Shown here in pieces: positions 35,138 through 46,173 of a DNA stretch of 64,000 nucleotides. The stretch is from Chitinophaga skermanii. GTDB taxonomy: Bacteria > Bacteroidota > Bacteroidia > Chitinophagales > Chitinophagaceae. The translations under genes were made by a program, and so were the position numbers. The stretch lies in NCBI RefSeq assembly GCF_003259335.1, contig NZ_QLLL01000001.1:62001-126000 (forward strand), written 5' to 3'. Positions within the stretch are counted from its first letter, which is position 1. Every line of letters starts with the position of its first letter. The notes beneath the pieces were generated by a model. It was not told where the DNA came from. It did no database searches and saw nothing but the letters and a program-made list of their open reading frames with translations.

Positions 35138-36077
35138 GGGCACAAACATTTTTTTAATCATTTTAGCCTTTATCCTACTAATTGTTGTACTGTCTTCCTT
35201 TGTAACAATTCAGCAAGGTACTATCGGCGTTACTACCATTTTTGGTAAGTACAACCGTATTTTACATCCAGGTCTTAACTGGAAAATTCCACTCATCGAA
35301 AAAATCTTTCGCCGCATCTCTATCCAAAACAGGTCGGTAGAACTTGAATTCCAAGCCATCACTGTCGACCAAGCAAATGTGTACTTTAAAGCCATGCTGC
35401 TTTACTCCGTTTGGAACCAAGATGAAGAAACTATCAAAAACGTGGCTTTTAAGTTCATGGACGAACGTAGCTTCATGCAAGCACTCATTCGTACCATTGA
35501 AGGGTCAATCCGTGGGTTTGTGGCTACTAAACGTCAATCTGAAGTATTGGGCTTACGCCGTGAAATTACTGAACACGTAAAAGAACAAATAGATACCACC
35601 CTCGAACAATGGGGCTTCCACTTACAGGATCTCCAAATGAATGATATCACTTTCGACGATGCTATTATGCGATCTATGGCGCAAGTAGTAGCGTCCAATA
35701 ACTTGAAGGCTGCTGCTGAAAACGAAGGACAAGCTTTATTGATCACTAAAACCAAAGCCGCAGAAGCTGATGGTAATGCTATCAAAATCGCCGCTGAAGC
35801 AGAAAGAACGGCTGCCCAATTACGTGGTCAAGGTGTGGCGCTCTTCCGTGAAGAAGTAGCTAAGGGTATGACGATGGCTGCCAAAGAAATGCAACAAGCT
35901 AATCTCGATACAAGCGTTATCCTCTTCTCTATGTGGACAGAAGCAATCAAACACTTCTCAGAAAATTCAAAAGGTAACGTAATCTTCTTGGATGGTTCTG
36001 CTGACGGTATGGACCAAACAATGAAACAAATGATGGGGATGAATAAACTTATGGACCCATCACAACAGAAGAAGTAG
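35136..36077 (+). CDS. SPFH/band 7 domain membrane protein
   Basis: 313-residue membrane-anchored SPFH protein of the HflK/stomatin type. One N-terminal helix (about 3-25) is followed by the SPFH domain (about 26-190: TIQQGTIGVTTIFGKYNRIL, HPGLNWKIPLIEKI, RSVELEFQAITVDQANV) and a helical stretch rich in alanine and glutamate (190-260: AAAENEGQALLITKTKAAEADGNAIKIAAEAERTAA in parts) that forms oligomers in such proteins. It probably scaffolds a membrane microdomain or protease. No NfeD partner or protease is next to it. Confidence 0.9.
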   Translation: MGTNIFLIILAFILLIVVLSSFVTIQQGTIGVTTIFGKYNRILHPGLNWKIPLIEKIFRRISIQNRSVELEFQAITVDQANVYFKAMLLYSVWNQDEETIKNVAFKFMDERSFMQALIRTIEGSIRGFVATKRQSEVLGLRREITEHVKEQIDTTLEQWGFHLQDLQMNDITFDDAIMRSMAQVVASNNLKAAAENEGQALLITKTKAAEADGNAIKIAAEAERTAAQLRGQGVALFREEVAKGMTMAAKEMQQANLDTSVILFSMWTEAIKHFSENSKGNVIFLDGSADGMDQTMKQMMGMNKLMDPSQQKK

Positions 36078-36100
36078 TTTTTATAAAATATTTTTTAGAT

Positions 36101-36131
36101 AGCAGGTTTCCTTTGGAAGCCTGCTTTTTTT
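36101..36131 (+). terminator. Terminator after SPFH gene
   Basis: Stem AGCAGG-TTTCC with GGAA-GCCTGCT, 3-nt loop, then TTTTTTT. It lies about 25 bp after the stop codon. Confidence 0.8.
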
Positions 36132-36248
36132 ATGATAAGCATTAACCTACTTTCTCCAAATAAAATACGTGTCAGCTGAAATTACGCTATACGCGTATAG
36201 CTGTATTGATTTGATGGGGTGTTTATGAGAGGACTTAGCAATGTTGGT

Positions 36249-36284
36249 AAAACAAAACCCCACTTAGCCATCAACTAAGTGGGG
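36249..36284 (-). terminator. Terminator of the ligA-tadA operon
   Basis: Perfect stem CCCCACTTAG (36258-36267) with CTAAGTGGGG (36275-36284); on the minus strand a TTTTGTTTT run follows. Confidence 0.85.
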
Positions 36285-36311
36285 ATCGTTTATAAAATGT
36301 ATAGCTATATC

Positions 36312-36749
36312 CTAACGACGTTTAGCAAAAAAGCTTTTCACTAATGCCAAGCTCTCTTCCCCTAGTAATCCTATTTCCACTTTGGTTTTAGGATGAAAAG
36401 GAGATGTTTCTTTTGCAACGCGTTTATAACCGTTTTTTTCATCGGAAGCTGCATATACCACGCGGCCAATTTTACTCCAATATAGTGCACCTGCACACAT
36501 CACACATGGCTCTAAGGTTACATATAGGGTGGCCTCCATGAGGTATTTACTGCCAAGGTTATTGAAAGCGCTCGTAAGTGCGATCATTTCCGCATGTGCA
36601 GTACAATCATTCAGTTTCTCAACTTGGTTATGACCGCGCGCTATGATTTGATTATTGAGCACCACCACTGCGCCGATAGGTACTTCGCCTTCTTCCATGG
36701 CAATTTTAGCCTCGCGTAGGGCTTGCTGCATAAAGTACTCGTCGTTCAT
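36312..36749 (-). CDS. tadA: tRNA-specific adenosine deaminase (TadA-like)
   Basis: 145-residue zinc deaminase. The active-site motif HAE is at residues 52-54 (AHAEMIAL) and the zinc cysteines are in PCVMC (82 and 85). The opening DEYFMQQALREAKIAMEEGEVPIGAVVV fits TadA, which converts A34 to inosine in tRNA-Arg(ACG). A guanine-deaminase-like activity is less likely. It lies 3 bp after ligA on the same strand, so the two are one operon. Confidence 0.88.
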   Translation of the reverse strand: MNDEYFMQQALREAKIAMEEGEVPIGAVVVLNNQIIARGHNQVEKLNDCTAHAEMIALTSAFNNLGSKYLMEATLYVTLEPCVMCAGALYWSKIGRVVYAASDEKNGYKRVAKETSPFHPKTKVEIGLLGEESLALVKSFFAKRR

Positions 36750-36752
36750 GTT

Positions 36753-38867
<2,115 letters not shown>

Positions 38868-38930
38868 TCAAATCTGTGGCGTAAATTTAAACTTTATGTT
38901 CCAGTCAATCCAAAATCTTTAATAGTCCTT

Positions 38931-40565
38931 ATGAAGCGATTTTCATATGCCTTCTTGAGTTTATGCATTTTAGCGAGCTGTGCTGCAAAGAAAGAACAGG
39001 TCGATTTAATTGTTCAAAAGGCCAATATTTATACCGTCGATAGTTCCTTCTCTCTCGCACATGCGATGGCCATCAAGGATGGAAAAATCGTAGCGATTAC
39101 TACTGATACTACGTTAGACCAAGTGTACGATGCCAAGGAAGTAGTCGATGCCGATGGGAAATTTATTTATCCAGGGTTTATTGATGCTCACGCGCATTTT
39201 GTAGGATACGCCGTGTCGTTGCTGAATGTTGATTTAGTAGGAACGAAGAGTTGGGATGATGTGATTGAAAGAACAAAAGCCCACGCCGCGAAAAGTGACG
39301 CGCCATGGGTAGTAGGTCGTGGCTGGGACCAGAACGATTGGGATGTAAAAGTTTTTCCTTCAAAAGAACGTTTAGATAGCTTATTCCCCGATCGCCCAGT
39401 ACTATTAACCCGGATCGACGGCCACGCCGCTATTGCTAACCAAGCGGCCTTGGATAAAGCAGGCATTAAACCAGGACAAACCATTGCCGGTGGCGTATTC
39501 GAAACCCAGAAAGGCAAACTAACCGGGCTATTGGTCGATAACGCCGTGGGGCCTGTAGAAAAGGTTATTCCCAACTACCCGGAAGTAATGTATAAACAAG
39601 CATTAAAAACGGCTGCCATTAATTGTTTTGCACAAGGACTAACCACCGTGAGCGATTGCGGTATTATGCGCCCTGAAGCAGAATTGCTGTTGGGATTAGA
39701 AGAAGCCGGCCAGTTAGATATGCGCTTATACGTAATGTTATCCGATAGTAAAGAGAACTACGATTGGGCATTAGCAAAGGGCGTGGTGAAAACCTCCCAC
39801 ATTAATATTGGCGGTTATAAGTTTTATGCTGATGGAGCATTAGGCTCACGCGGGGCATGTTTGCGACACGATTATACCGATAGACCCGGCTGGCGAGGCT
39901 TCTTATTAAGCGATAGTATTCACTTTGCGGAAAGAGCGGCTGCTTTGATTAAAAGCAACTTCCAAATGTGCACCCATGCTATTGGCGATTCAGCTAACCG
40001 GGATATCTTGCGCACTTATGCCGCTGTGCTAAAGGGCAAGAACGACCGTAGATGGAGAATCGAGCATGCGCAAGTAGTAGATAGTAACGATTTTCATTAT
40101 TTTGGTGATAACAATATTGTGCCTAGCGTTCAGCCTACCCATGCTACAAGTGATATGTATTGGGCGAAAGATCGTTTAGGGGCGCAGCGCATTAAAACGG
40201 CTTATGCCTACAAACAGTTATTGCAACAAAATGGCTGGATTGCATTAGGAACTGATTTCCCTGTAGAAGATATTAGCGCCTTGAAAACCTTCTACGCTGC
40301 AGTAGTAAGGAAAGATGCAAGCGGCTACCCTGCTACTGGGTTCGAACCGTCCAACGCTTTAAGCCGTGAAGAAACGCTCAGGGGTATGACTATCTGGGCT
40401 GCCAAGGCACAATTCGAAGAAAAAGAGAAAGGAAGCTTAGAATACGGCAAGTGGGCCGATTTCACCATGTTAGATACAGATTTAATGAAAGTGGCAGATA
40501 GTGCTATTTTAAAATCCAAAGTGCTGGCAACCTTTGTAGGTGGTAAGCAAGTTTATAAGCAATAA
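38931..40565 (+). CDS. Amidohydrolase, YtcJ-like, lipoprotein
   Basis: 544-residue metal-dependent amidohydrolase of the YtcJ group. The signal peptide ends with a lipobox (LCILASCAAKK), so the enzyme is probably tethered in the periplasm or outer membrane. Family motifs: DGKIVAIT, FIDAHAHFVGYA (metal-binding HxH), GYKFYADGALGSRGACL, MCTHAIGDSANRD and RIEHAQVV, ending with ALGTDFPVEDI. The substrate is unknown; related enzymes act on amides or imidazolones. It is monocistronic with a terminator downstream. Confidence 0.9.
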   Translation: MKRFSYAFLSLCILASCAAKKEQVDLIVQKANIYTVDSSFSLAHAMAIKDGKIVAITTDTTLDQVYDAKEVVDADGKFIYPGFIDAHAHFVGYAVSLLNVDLVGTKSWDDVIERTKAHAAKSDAPWVVGRGWDQNDWDVKVFPSKERLDSLFPDRPVLLTRIDGHAAIANQAALDKAGIKPGQTIAGGVFETQKGKLTGLLVDNAVGPVEKVIPNYPEVMYKQALKTAAINCFAQGLTTVSDCGIMRPEAELLLGLEEAGQLDMRLYVMLSDSKENYDWALAKGVVKTSHINIGGYKFYADGALGSRGACLRHDYTDRPGWRGFLLSDSIHFAERAAALIKSNFQMCTHAIGDSANRDILRTYAAVLKGKNDRRWRIEHAQVVDSNDFHYFGDNNIVPSVQPTHATSDMYWAKDRLGAQRIKTAYAYKQLLQQNGWIALGTDFPVEDISALKTFYAAVVRKDASGYPATGFEPSNALSREETLRGMTIWAAKAQFEEKEKGSLEYGKWADFTMLDTDLMKVADSAILKSKVLATFVGGKQVYKQ

Positions 40566-40571
40566 AAACAG

Positions 40572-40633
40572 TAACCCGCAAAGCCAAAACCTCGAAATAC
40601 AGCATAGATAAGGGTTTTGCGGGTTTAAAATAT
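40572..40633 (+). terminator. Terminator after amidohydrolase
   Basis: AACCCGCAAAGCC (40573-40585) pairs with the GGTTTTGCGGGTT region (40613-40625) across a loop of about 27 nt, followed by TAAAATATTTT. Confidence 0.55.
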
Positions 40634-40654
40634 TTTGCTAAATGTTTTTAGCAT

Positions 40655-40705
40655 CTGCAATAAAATAAATTAAATTGCAATAGTTTATTGCAAGATTGAT
40701 TGCAA
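40655..40705. repeat. Cluster of four (T)TGCAA sites
   Basis: TGCAA(T) elements at about 40656, 40676, 40688 and 40700, three of them full TTGCAA palindromes, lie 130-180 bp upstream of the Nudix-related regulator. Such a cluster could be its operator or that of another regulator. Confidence 0.4.
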
Positions 40706-40831
40706 TGGGAAAATGGTAGTGAAAAACGTTTTTTATTCAAGTTTACATCCAAAACAATTATATAAGCATACGCCGGTTCGCATTCAACTTAAAAAATAGC
40801 GTATAGCAAGTATTTTAGACATTCCACGATT

Positions 40832-41548
40832 ATGTTTATACACACCAAAAACGTAAACACACATTTAACCGAGATCAAGGATTACTTTAAAGTCGCGATA
40901 TCTGTCGATTGCGTCATTTTCGGATTTGATGATGCAGAACTAAAAGTATTGCTGATTGAATCGGATCTTAAAGAATTCAAAGGTAAATGGTCATTACTGG
41001 GCGACATCGTTCGGCCCGATGAAGATCTCGAAAACGCTGCATACCGCGTATTACAAGCACGTACTGGTTTAGATGATGTGTACATGGAACAAGTACAAAC
41101 ATTTGGCGCCTTAAATAGGCACCCAGGTGGACGTGTAATAACGGTAGCATATTATTCGCTGGTCAACATCGAGCACATCGAATTGAAGAATCTTAGTAAC
41201 GAATTGCATTGGCATTCTGTAAAGGATGTACAGCAAATGGAAATGGCCTTCGATCACCGCCTGATCTTGGATACATGTTTACGTAGATTACAGCACCAGG
41301 TTATTGAACAACCAGTAGGCTTCAACCTATTACCCAAAAAGTTCACACTCCGTGAATTACAGAATTTGTACGAAGCCATCCTCGACATGAAACTCGATCG
41401 TCGCAATTTCCGCAAGAAGTTTTTCGCGATGGATGTGTTAATTGATTTGAACGAGGAAGAAGAAGAAGTACCACATCGCCCGGCTAAATTGTACAAGTTT
41501 AATGCAGATCGTTATGCGCAGCAAAAGAAGAAATCCCTAGGATTTTAG
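40832..41548 (+). CDS. Nudix-related transcriptional regulator (NrtR/AraR type)
   Basis: 238-residue protein with an N-terminal Nudix fold (about 20-150) and a C-terminal winged helix (about 160-238: FTLRELQNLYEAILDMKLDRRNF and the KKFF segment), the layout of NrtR/AraR-type regulators. The Nudix box is degenerate: GDIVRPDEDLENAAYRVLQA keeps the glycine and arginine but lacks the REuxEE glutamates, so it probably binds a nucleotide-sugar or ADP-ribose-like effector without hydrolysing it. Target genes are not evident; the nearest downstream gene is over 1 kb away. Confidence 0.82.
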   Translation: MFIHTKNVNTHLTEIKDYFKVAISVDCVIFGFDDAELKVLLIESDLKEFKGKWSLLGDIVRPDEDLENAAYRVLQARTGLDDVYMEQVQTFGALNRHPGGRVITVAYYSLVNIEHIELKNLSNELHWHSVKDVQQMEMAFDHRLILDTCLRRLQHQVIEQPVGFNLLPKKFTLRELQNLYEAILDMKLDRRNFRKKFFAMDVLIDLNEEEEEVPHRPAKLYKFNADRYAQQKKKSLGF

Positions 41549-41899
41549 AAAAAAGCACCTTGTAACCTTTGAAAACTGCGCTATCATTGAGTTTACGCTT
41601 GTTGTGATACCCACATCATCAGGCTTTCTAGTGCCTACTTTTTAAAATATTTATTTTACTTTTTCTACTTAATAAAATATTTACAGCGTAACTGCGACAC
41701 TTATATAAATTTTCGTGTTATTTTCAGAAAATTACTGTCCTAAAAGTTTGTTTTTAACAGAAAAATAACTAAGATTGTGTAAAATATACACAGTAAGTGT
41801 TCGTTCAACTAAATTTTCATGATCGCGTGCAGCCCGGTTCAGCGGCTTTGTAGAAAAAGTAGGTCAATTTTAAATATTTCATAGATTATTATCACTTTA

Positions 41900-42017
41900 T
41901 TATAGAACGCATTTTTTAAGTTCCACGTTGTGACTACCAGGGCCTTCATACGCCCGGAATTGGTAAAAATGTAAACAACCATTTTATTCCCTGCATGAAA
42001 TACATGCAGGGTTTTTT
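41900..42017 (+). ncRNA. Candidate small RNA ending in a strong terminator
   Basis: The terminator at 41989-42017 ends no known gene: the regulator stop is 440 bp upstream. Just before it is a hairpin pairing ACCA-GGGC with GCCC-TGGT (about 41936-41964). A TTTATTATAG stretch near 41896-41905 could be a promoter. I do not recognise the RNA family; it did not match the conserved loops of SRP RNA, tmRNA or RNase P RNA that I looked for. Confidence 0.3.
41989..42017 (+). terminator. Strong intrinsic terminator
   Basis: Perfect 9-bp stem CCCTGCATG (41989-41997) with CATGCAGGG (42003-42011), 5-nt loop, then six T. No annotated gene ends here. Confidence 0.85.
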
Positions 42018-42075
42018 ATGCCATATTACTTCCTCGCTACTTATAGCCACTTCCCCTTATAAATGCATATATCCT

Positions 42076-42173
42076 CCATGTTAATTTACTATAAGTACAA
42101 TGTTGCAACCATGTACTCTCCAAGTGGTTTCCATGTAATTTTCATGTAACTGCCATGTAAATCCATGTAGTTA
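42076..42173. repeat. Array of CCATGTA heptamers at 11-bp pitch
   Basis: Unit starts at 42076, 42087, 42098, 42109, 42120, 42131, 42142, 42153 and 42163. CCATGTA or a one-base variant is seen in seven (CCATGTT, CAATGTT, CCATGTA four times, TCATGTA); 42120 (CCAAGTG) is weaker and 42087 degenerate. Each is followed by four variable bases (AATT, GCAA, CTCT, GTTT, ATTT, ACTG), except one unit with three (AAT). Confidence 0.75.
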
Positions 42174-42217
42174 CATAGTGTTTACAAGCTATTTGATATA
42201 TAGTTTGATAGTATTTA

Positions 42218-42305
42218 CCCTATCTCCTCCCTATCTTCACCCTATCTCTAGCCTATCCCAACCCTATCTAAAGCCTATCTTTTGCCTATCCTAACCCTAT
42301 CTTTT
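42218..42305. repeat. Array of eight CCTATC-type units, exactly 11 bp each
   Basis: Eight contiguous 11-bp units begin at 42218, 42229, 42240, 42251, 42262, 42273, 42284 and 42295. Every unit reads (C/G)CCTATC followed by four variable bases: TCCT, TTCA, TCTA, CCAA, TAAA, TTTT, CTAA, TTTT. The heptamer is invariant apart from its first base. The pitch is one DNA helical turn. Confidence 0.9.
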
Positions 42306-42582
42306 ACTGCGTTTCAGCCGATTCGCTTAGTGTAACTAGCTGTGTGTGAATTGGTAATAAGGGTTTGGGTACTTATATGACCATTTCCAGCTATTGGCTG
42401 ATGGAAATTTATCAATTCGACGGTGCCTCTTTTAAATGATTTGCAAGATTTGATTGGGTACATTCAATCAATTCGAATTCTCGCAGCGCGTGTATTTACA
42501 AGGGCTTATAAGGCTTATTTTCGTGAGATGCGCTACAGCGGGCAATTGCTTGACGGAAGCCAACTCAAAATCTATACACATC

Positions 42583-45500
42583 ATGTCTTACACACCGGAA
42601 CATAAGGTTCGTATTGTAACGGCTGCTTCTTTATTCGATGGTCACGATGCGGCTATCAATATCATGCGCCGTATCATGCAAGGGAAAGGGGCCGAGGTGA
42701 TTCACCTCGGGCATAATCGCTCCGCCGCGGAAATTGTTGATTGCGCGATCGAAGAGGATGCTCAAGGGATTGCCGTTACTTCATACCAAGGCGGCCACAT
42801 CGAGTTTTTTAAGTACATGTACGACCTTTTAAAAGAAAAAGGTTGTGGACATATCAAAATCTTCGGCGGCGGCGGTGGTACCATTTTGCCAACCGAAATT
42901 GAAGAGCTACATGCTTACGGTATCTCGCGTATTTATTCGCCCGATGATGGTCGACAAATGGGGCTGGAAGGTATGATCGAGAACTTAATCTCGCAATGTG
43001 ATTTTGAAACGGTAAAACAAAACCAATTCAAGCTCAATAACGAAGCATTATTGGAGAAATCGGCTCCAGCTATTGCACAAGCCATTACTTACGCAGAAAG
43101 CTACCAATTAAACGGTCAATTAAGCGGTACTCAACCTACGAAACAAATCCCGGTACTCGGTATCACCGGTACAGGTGGTGCAGGTAAAAGTAGCGTAACC
43201 GACGAACTCGTTCGCCGTTTCCTCAACCGCTACACCGATAAAACAATCGCCGTTATTTCTGTCGATCCTTCTAAGAAGAAAACAGGTGGCGCATTGTTGG
43301 GTGACCGTATTCGCATGAATAGCATTCACCACCCCCGTGCCTACATGCGCTCGCTCGCTACCCGCGAAAGCGATAAAGCCATTTCATTGCATATTCAAGA
43401 AGCGATCGACGTTTGTAAAGCGGCTGCATTCGACTTCATTATTCTCGAAACTTCAGGTATTGGTCAAAGTGATACAGCGATCATCGATTATTGCGATGTA
43501 TCTATGTACGTAATGACGCCAGAGTATGGTGCTGCTTCGCAGTTAGAGAAGATTAATATGTTAGACTATGCCGATGTAATTGGTATTAACAAATTCGATA
43601 AAGCCGGCGCATTAGATGCATTACATGATGTGCGCAAACAATACAAACGTAACCACAATTTATGGACTGCGAAAGATGAAGATTTACCGGTTGTAGGTAC
43701 CATCGCTTCACAGTTTAATGATGCCGGTGTGAATGTGTTGTTCGAGAAATTGATGCACAAAATCACCGAAAAAACAAACGTTCACTTTGGTGCCGATGTG
43801 CCGGAAGATTATAAATCCGATACCACTACCAAATCTCAAATAATACCGCCTGCACGCGTTCGCTATCTCGCAGAAATCTCAGAATCTATTGTCGATTATG
43901 CGAAATGGGTAGATGAACAATGTAAGCTCGCCACGCAATGGTACCAAGTAGAAGGCGTTCTTCAACTGGAAAACATTCCCAATAAAGCCGAACTCACCAA
44001 AATCAGCGAACACCTACAAAAGTCGCTCGATCCACACTGTAAAAGCTTGGTAACCGGTTGGAACAACCTCGTGAAGAAATACACGGCCGATTTCTACGAA
44101 TTCCAAGTACGCGATAAAGTCATTAAACTTCCATTATACACCGAAAGTCTTTCACACAGCCGTATTCCAAAGGTTTCATTACCTAAGTACAAAGACTGGG
44201 GCGATATTTTACGCTGGCAACTCACGGAAAACCTACCCGGTGAATTCCCTTATGCGGCCGGCGTATTCCCACTAAAACGCGAAGGTGAAGATCCTACAAG
44301 GATGTTTGCCGGTGAAGGTGGACCAGAACGTACAAACAAACGCTTCCACTACGTGTCGTTAGAGCAACCTGCGAAGCGTTTATCTACCGCTTTCGATAGC
44401 GTTACCCTTTATGGCGAAGATCCTGCTTACAGGCCGGATATCTACGGAAAAATCGGTAACTCCGGTGTTAGTATCGCTACAGTAGACGACGCGAAGAAAC
44501 TTTACAGCGGTTTCGATCTCTGCGATCCGAAAACGTCCGTATCGATGACCATCAACGGTCCTGCTCCAATTGTACTGGCATTTTTCATGAATGCCGCGAT
44601 CGATCAGCAATGTGAGAAGTATATTGCCGAGAACAATTTAACGGAAGAAGTGGCCGCTAAAATCAAAGCGAAATTCAAAGACTTCCCATTGCCTGCTTAT
44701 AACGGTCAATTACCAAACGGTAACGATGGTTTAGGATTGAAATTATTAGGCGTACCGGGTAACGAAGTATTAGATGAAACTACTTATAACAAAATCAAAG
44801 CCCACGCATTAAGCACTGTACGCGGTACTGTACAGGCCGATATTTTGAAGGAAGACCAAGCACAAAACACTTGTATCTTCTCTACAGAATTCGCCTTGAA
44901 ATTAATGGGCGACGTACAAGAATATTTCATCGATAGGAAAGTACGGAACTTCTATTCCGTAAGTATTTCCGGTTACCATATCGCGGAAGCCGGTGCTAAC
45001 CCAATTACACAGTTAGCCTTCACATTAGCAAACGGTTTCACGTATGTAGAATACTACTTGAGCCGTGGCATGAATATCGACGATTTCGCACCGAATTTAT
45101 CCTTCTTCTTCAGCAACGGTATGGACCCAGAGTACTCTGTTATAGGCCGTGTTGCACGTAGAATTTGGGCGAAAGCAATCAAGAATAAATACAAAGGGAA
45201 CGATCGTTCTCAAAAGTTAAAATATCATATTCAAACATCAGGTCGCAGCTTACACGCACAAGAAATCGACTTCAACGATATACGCACTACGTTGCAAGCA
45301 TTGTACGCGATTTACGATAACTGTAACTCGTTACACACCAATGCATATGATGAGGCTATTACAACGCCAACAGAAGAAAGCGTTCGTAGAGCTATGGCTA
45401 TCCAGTTGATTATCAACCGTGAGTTGGGTACGGCTAAAAACGAGAACCCGAACCAAGGTAGTTTCTTCATTGAAGAATTAACGGATTTAGTGGAAGAAGC

Positions 45501-45921
45501 TGTATTAACGGAATTCAACCGTATTACTGAAAGAGGTGGTGTGTTAGGTGCTATGGAAAGAATGTACCAACGCAATAAAATTCAAGAAGAAAGCTTGTAC
45601 TACGAATCGTTGAAACATACAGGCGAATACCCCATTATTGGTGTAAATACTTTCTTGAATAAGAATGGCTCTCCCACTGTTATTCCTGCCGAGGTTATTC
45701 GTTCTACAGAAGAAGAAAAACAATTCCAAATTAAAGCGGTAGAAACGTTCCAAGCACGCCATGCAGATAAGAGCAATGAGATGCTGAAACGGTTACAGAA
45801 AGTAGCCACTGAAAATGGCAACTTATTCGCCGAATTAATGGAAACAGTAAAATATTGTTCCTTAGGTCAAATTACCAATGCGCTGTACGAAGTAGGCGGT
45901 CAATACCGTCGCAGCATGTAA
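42583..45921 (+). CDS. icmF: Fused acyl-CoA mutase with G-protein chaperone (IcmF type)
   Basis: 1112-residue fused isobutyryl-CoA mutase, an adenosylcobalamin enzyme interconverting isobutyryl-CoA and n-butyryl-CoA or related branched acyl-CoAs. Domains in order: B12-binding (about 8-135; [23 protein letters not shown]), G-protein chaperone of the MeaB/G3E type (about 190-420; [13 protein letters not shown]alker [22 protein letters not shown]), a linker, and the mutase TIM barrel (about 560-1110; [29 protein letters not shown]). The ATG at 42583 matches the family start; an upstream ATG (42454) adds 43 unrelated residues. Substrate choice among IcmF-like enzymes depends on two active-site residues I did not resolve. 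Confidence 0.93.
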   Translation: MSYTPEHKVRIVTAASLFDGHDAAINIMRRIMQGKGAEVIHLGHNRSAAEIVDCAIEEDAQGIAVTSYQGGHIEFFKYMYDLLKEKGCGHIKIFGGGGGTILPTEIEELHAYGISRIYSPDDGRQMGLEGMIENLISQCDFETVKQNQFKLNNEALLEKSAPAIAQAITYAESYQLNGQLSGTQPTKQIPVLGITGTGGAGKSSVTDELVRRFLNRYTDKTIAVISVDPSKKKTGGALLGDRIRMNSIHHPRAYMRSLATRESDKAISLHIQEAIDVCKAAAFDFIILETSGIGQSDTAIIDYCDVSMYVMTPEYGAASQLEKINMLDYADVIGINKFDKAGALDALHDVRKQYKRNHNLWTAKDEDLPVVGTIASQFNDAGVNVLFEKLMHKITEKTNVHFGADVPEDYKSDTTTKSQIIPPARVRYLAEISESIVDYAKWVDEQCKLATQWYQVEGVLQLENIPNKAELTKISEHLQKSLDPHCKSLVTGWNNLVKKYTADFYEFQVRDKVIKLPLYTESLSHSRIPKVSLPKYKDWGDILRWQLTENLPGEFPYAAGVFPLKREGEDPTRMFAGEGGPERTNKRFHYVSLEQPAKRLSTAFDSVTLYGEDPAYRPDIYGKIGNSGVSIATVDDAKKLYSGFDLCDPKTSVSMTINGPAPIVLAFFMNAAIDQQCEKYIAENNLTEEVAAKIKAKFKDFPLPAYNGQLPNGNDGLGLKLLGVPGNEVLDETTYNKIKAHALSTVRGTVQADILKEDQAQNTCIFSTEFALKLMGDVQEYFIDRKVRNFYSVSISGYHIAEAGANPITQLAFTLANGFTYVEYYLSRGMNIDDFAPNLSFFFSNGMDPEYSVIGRVARRIWAKAIKNKYKGNDRSQKLKYHIQTSGRSLHAQEIDFNDIRTTLQALYAIYDNCNSLHTNAYDEAITTPTEESVRRAMAIQLIINRELGTAKNENPNQGSFFIEELTDLVEEAVLTEFNRITERGGVLGAMERMYQRNKIQEESLYYESLKHTGEYPIIGVNTFLNKNGSPTVIPAEVIRSTEEEKQFQIKAVETFQARHADKSNEMLKRLQKVATENGNLFAELMETVKYCSLGQITNALYEVGGQYRRSM

Positions 45922-45944
45922 GCGTTGGCTTTACTATTAGTGCT

Positions 45945-45979
45945 TTTGGGGTCGATTTTTAATCGGCCCCATTTTTTTT
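45945..45979 (+). terminator. Terminator after icmF
   Basis: TGGGGTCGATT with AATCGGCCCCA, one mismatch, 3-nt loop, then eight T, 25 bp after the stop codon. Confidence 0.85.
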
Positions 45980-46096
45980 GCCCGGAAGGGGGTAACAAGA
46001 TAAGGAGTGTGTTGATATACTTACAAATACCCCTTTCAATATTGACCATTACTTTACTGGATACACGCTAGGTTTAATTAGGAAATCGGAACCCGT

Positions 46097-46119
46097 ACCC
46101 GCAAGGAGTGCGGGTTTTG
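46097..46119 (+). terminator. Terminator-like hairpin before MutS-like gene
   Basis: ACCCGCA (46097-46103) and TGCGGGT (46109-46115) with loop AGGAG and a short TTTT. It lies 55 bp before the MutS-like gene and could be an attenuator or a read-through stop for icmF. Confidence 0.4.
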
Positions 46120-46173
46120 AGATTTTATACGGTCAGCAATTAGTATATTGTGGACGTATCACTAGTAAATACT

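Larger units (their letters stand above)
41549..42582. other. 1-kb gene-free region with terminator and heptamer arrays
   Basis: No credible protein gene in 1034 bp. From left to right it holds AT-rich sequence with a doubled TAAAATATTTA (41645 and 41673 region), a hairpin and terminator near 41960-42017, two 11-bp-pitch heptamer arrays (42076-42173, 42218-42305), and a less structured 280-bp stretch before the mutase gene. No cobalamin riboswitch was recognised. Confidence 0.6.

Noticed and set aside
41900..42017. SRP RNA (4.5S-like)
   Set aside because: A CGGAA stretch drew attention, but the conserved internal-loop sequences around the apical hairpin are missing.
42076..42305. CRISPR array
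   Set aside because: Repeat units of 7 bp with 4-bp spacers are far too short, and no cas gene is in the window.
42306..42582. Cobalamin riboswitch ahead of icmF
   Set aside because: I looked for the B12-box and found no recognisable match; the stretch has no obvious multi-stem fold.
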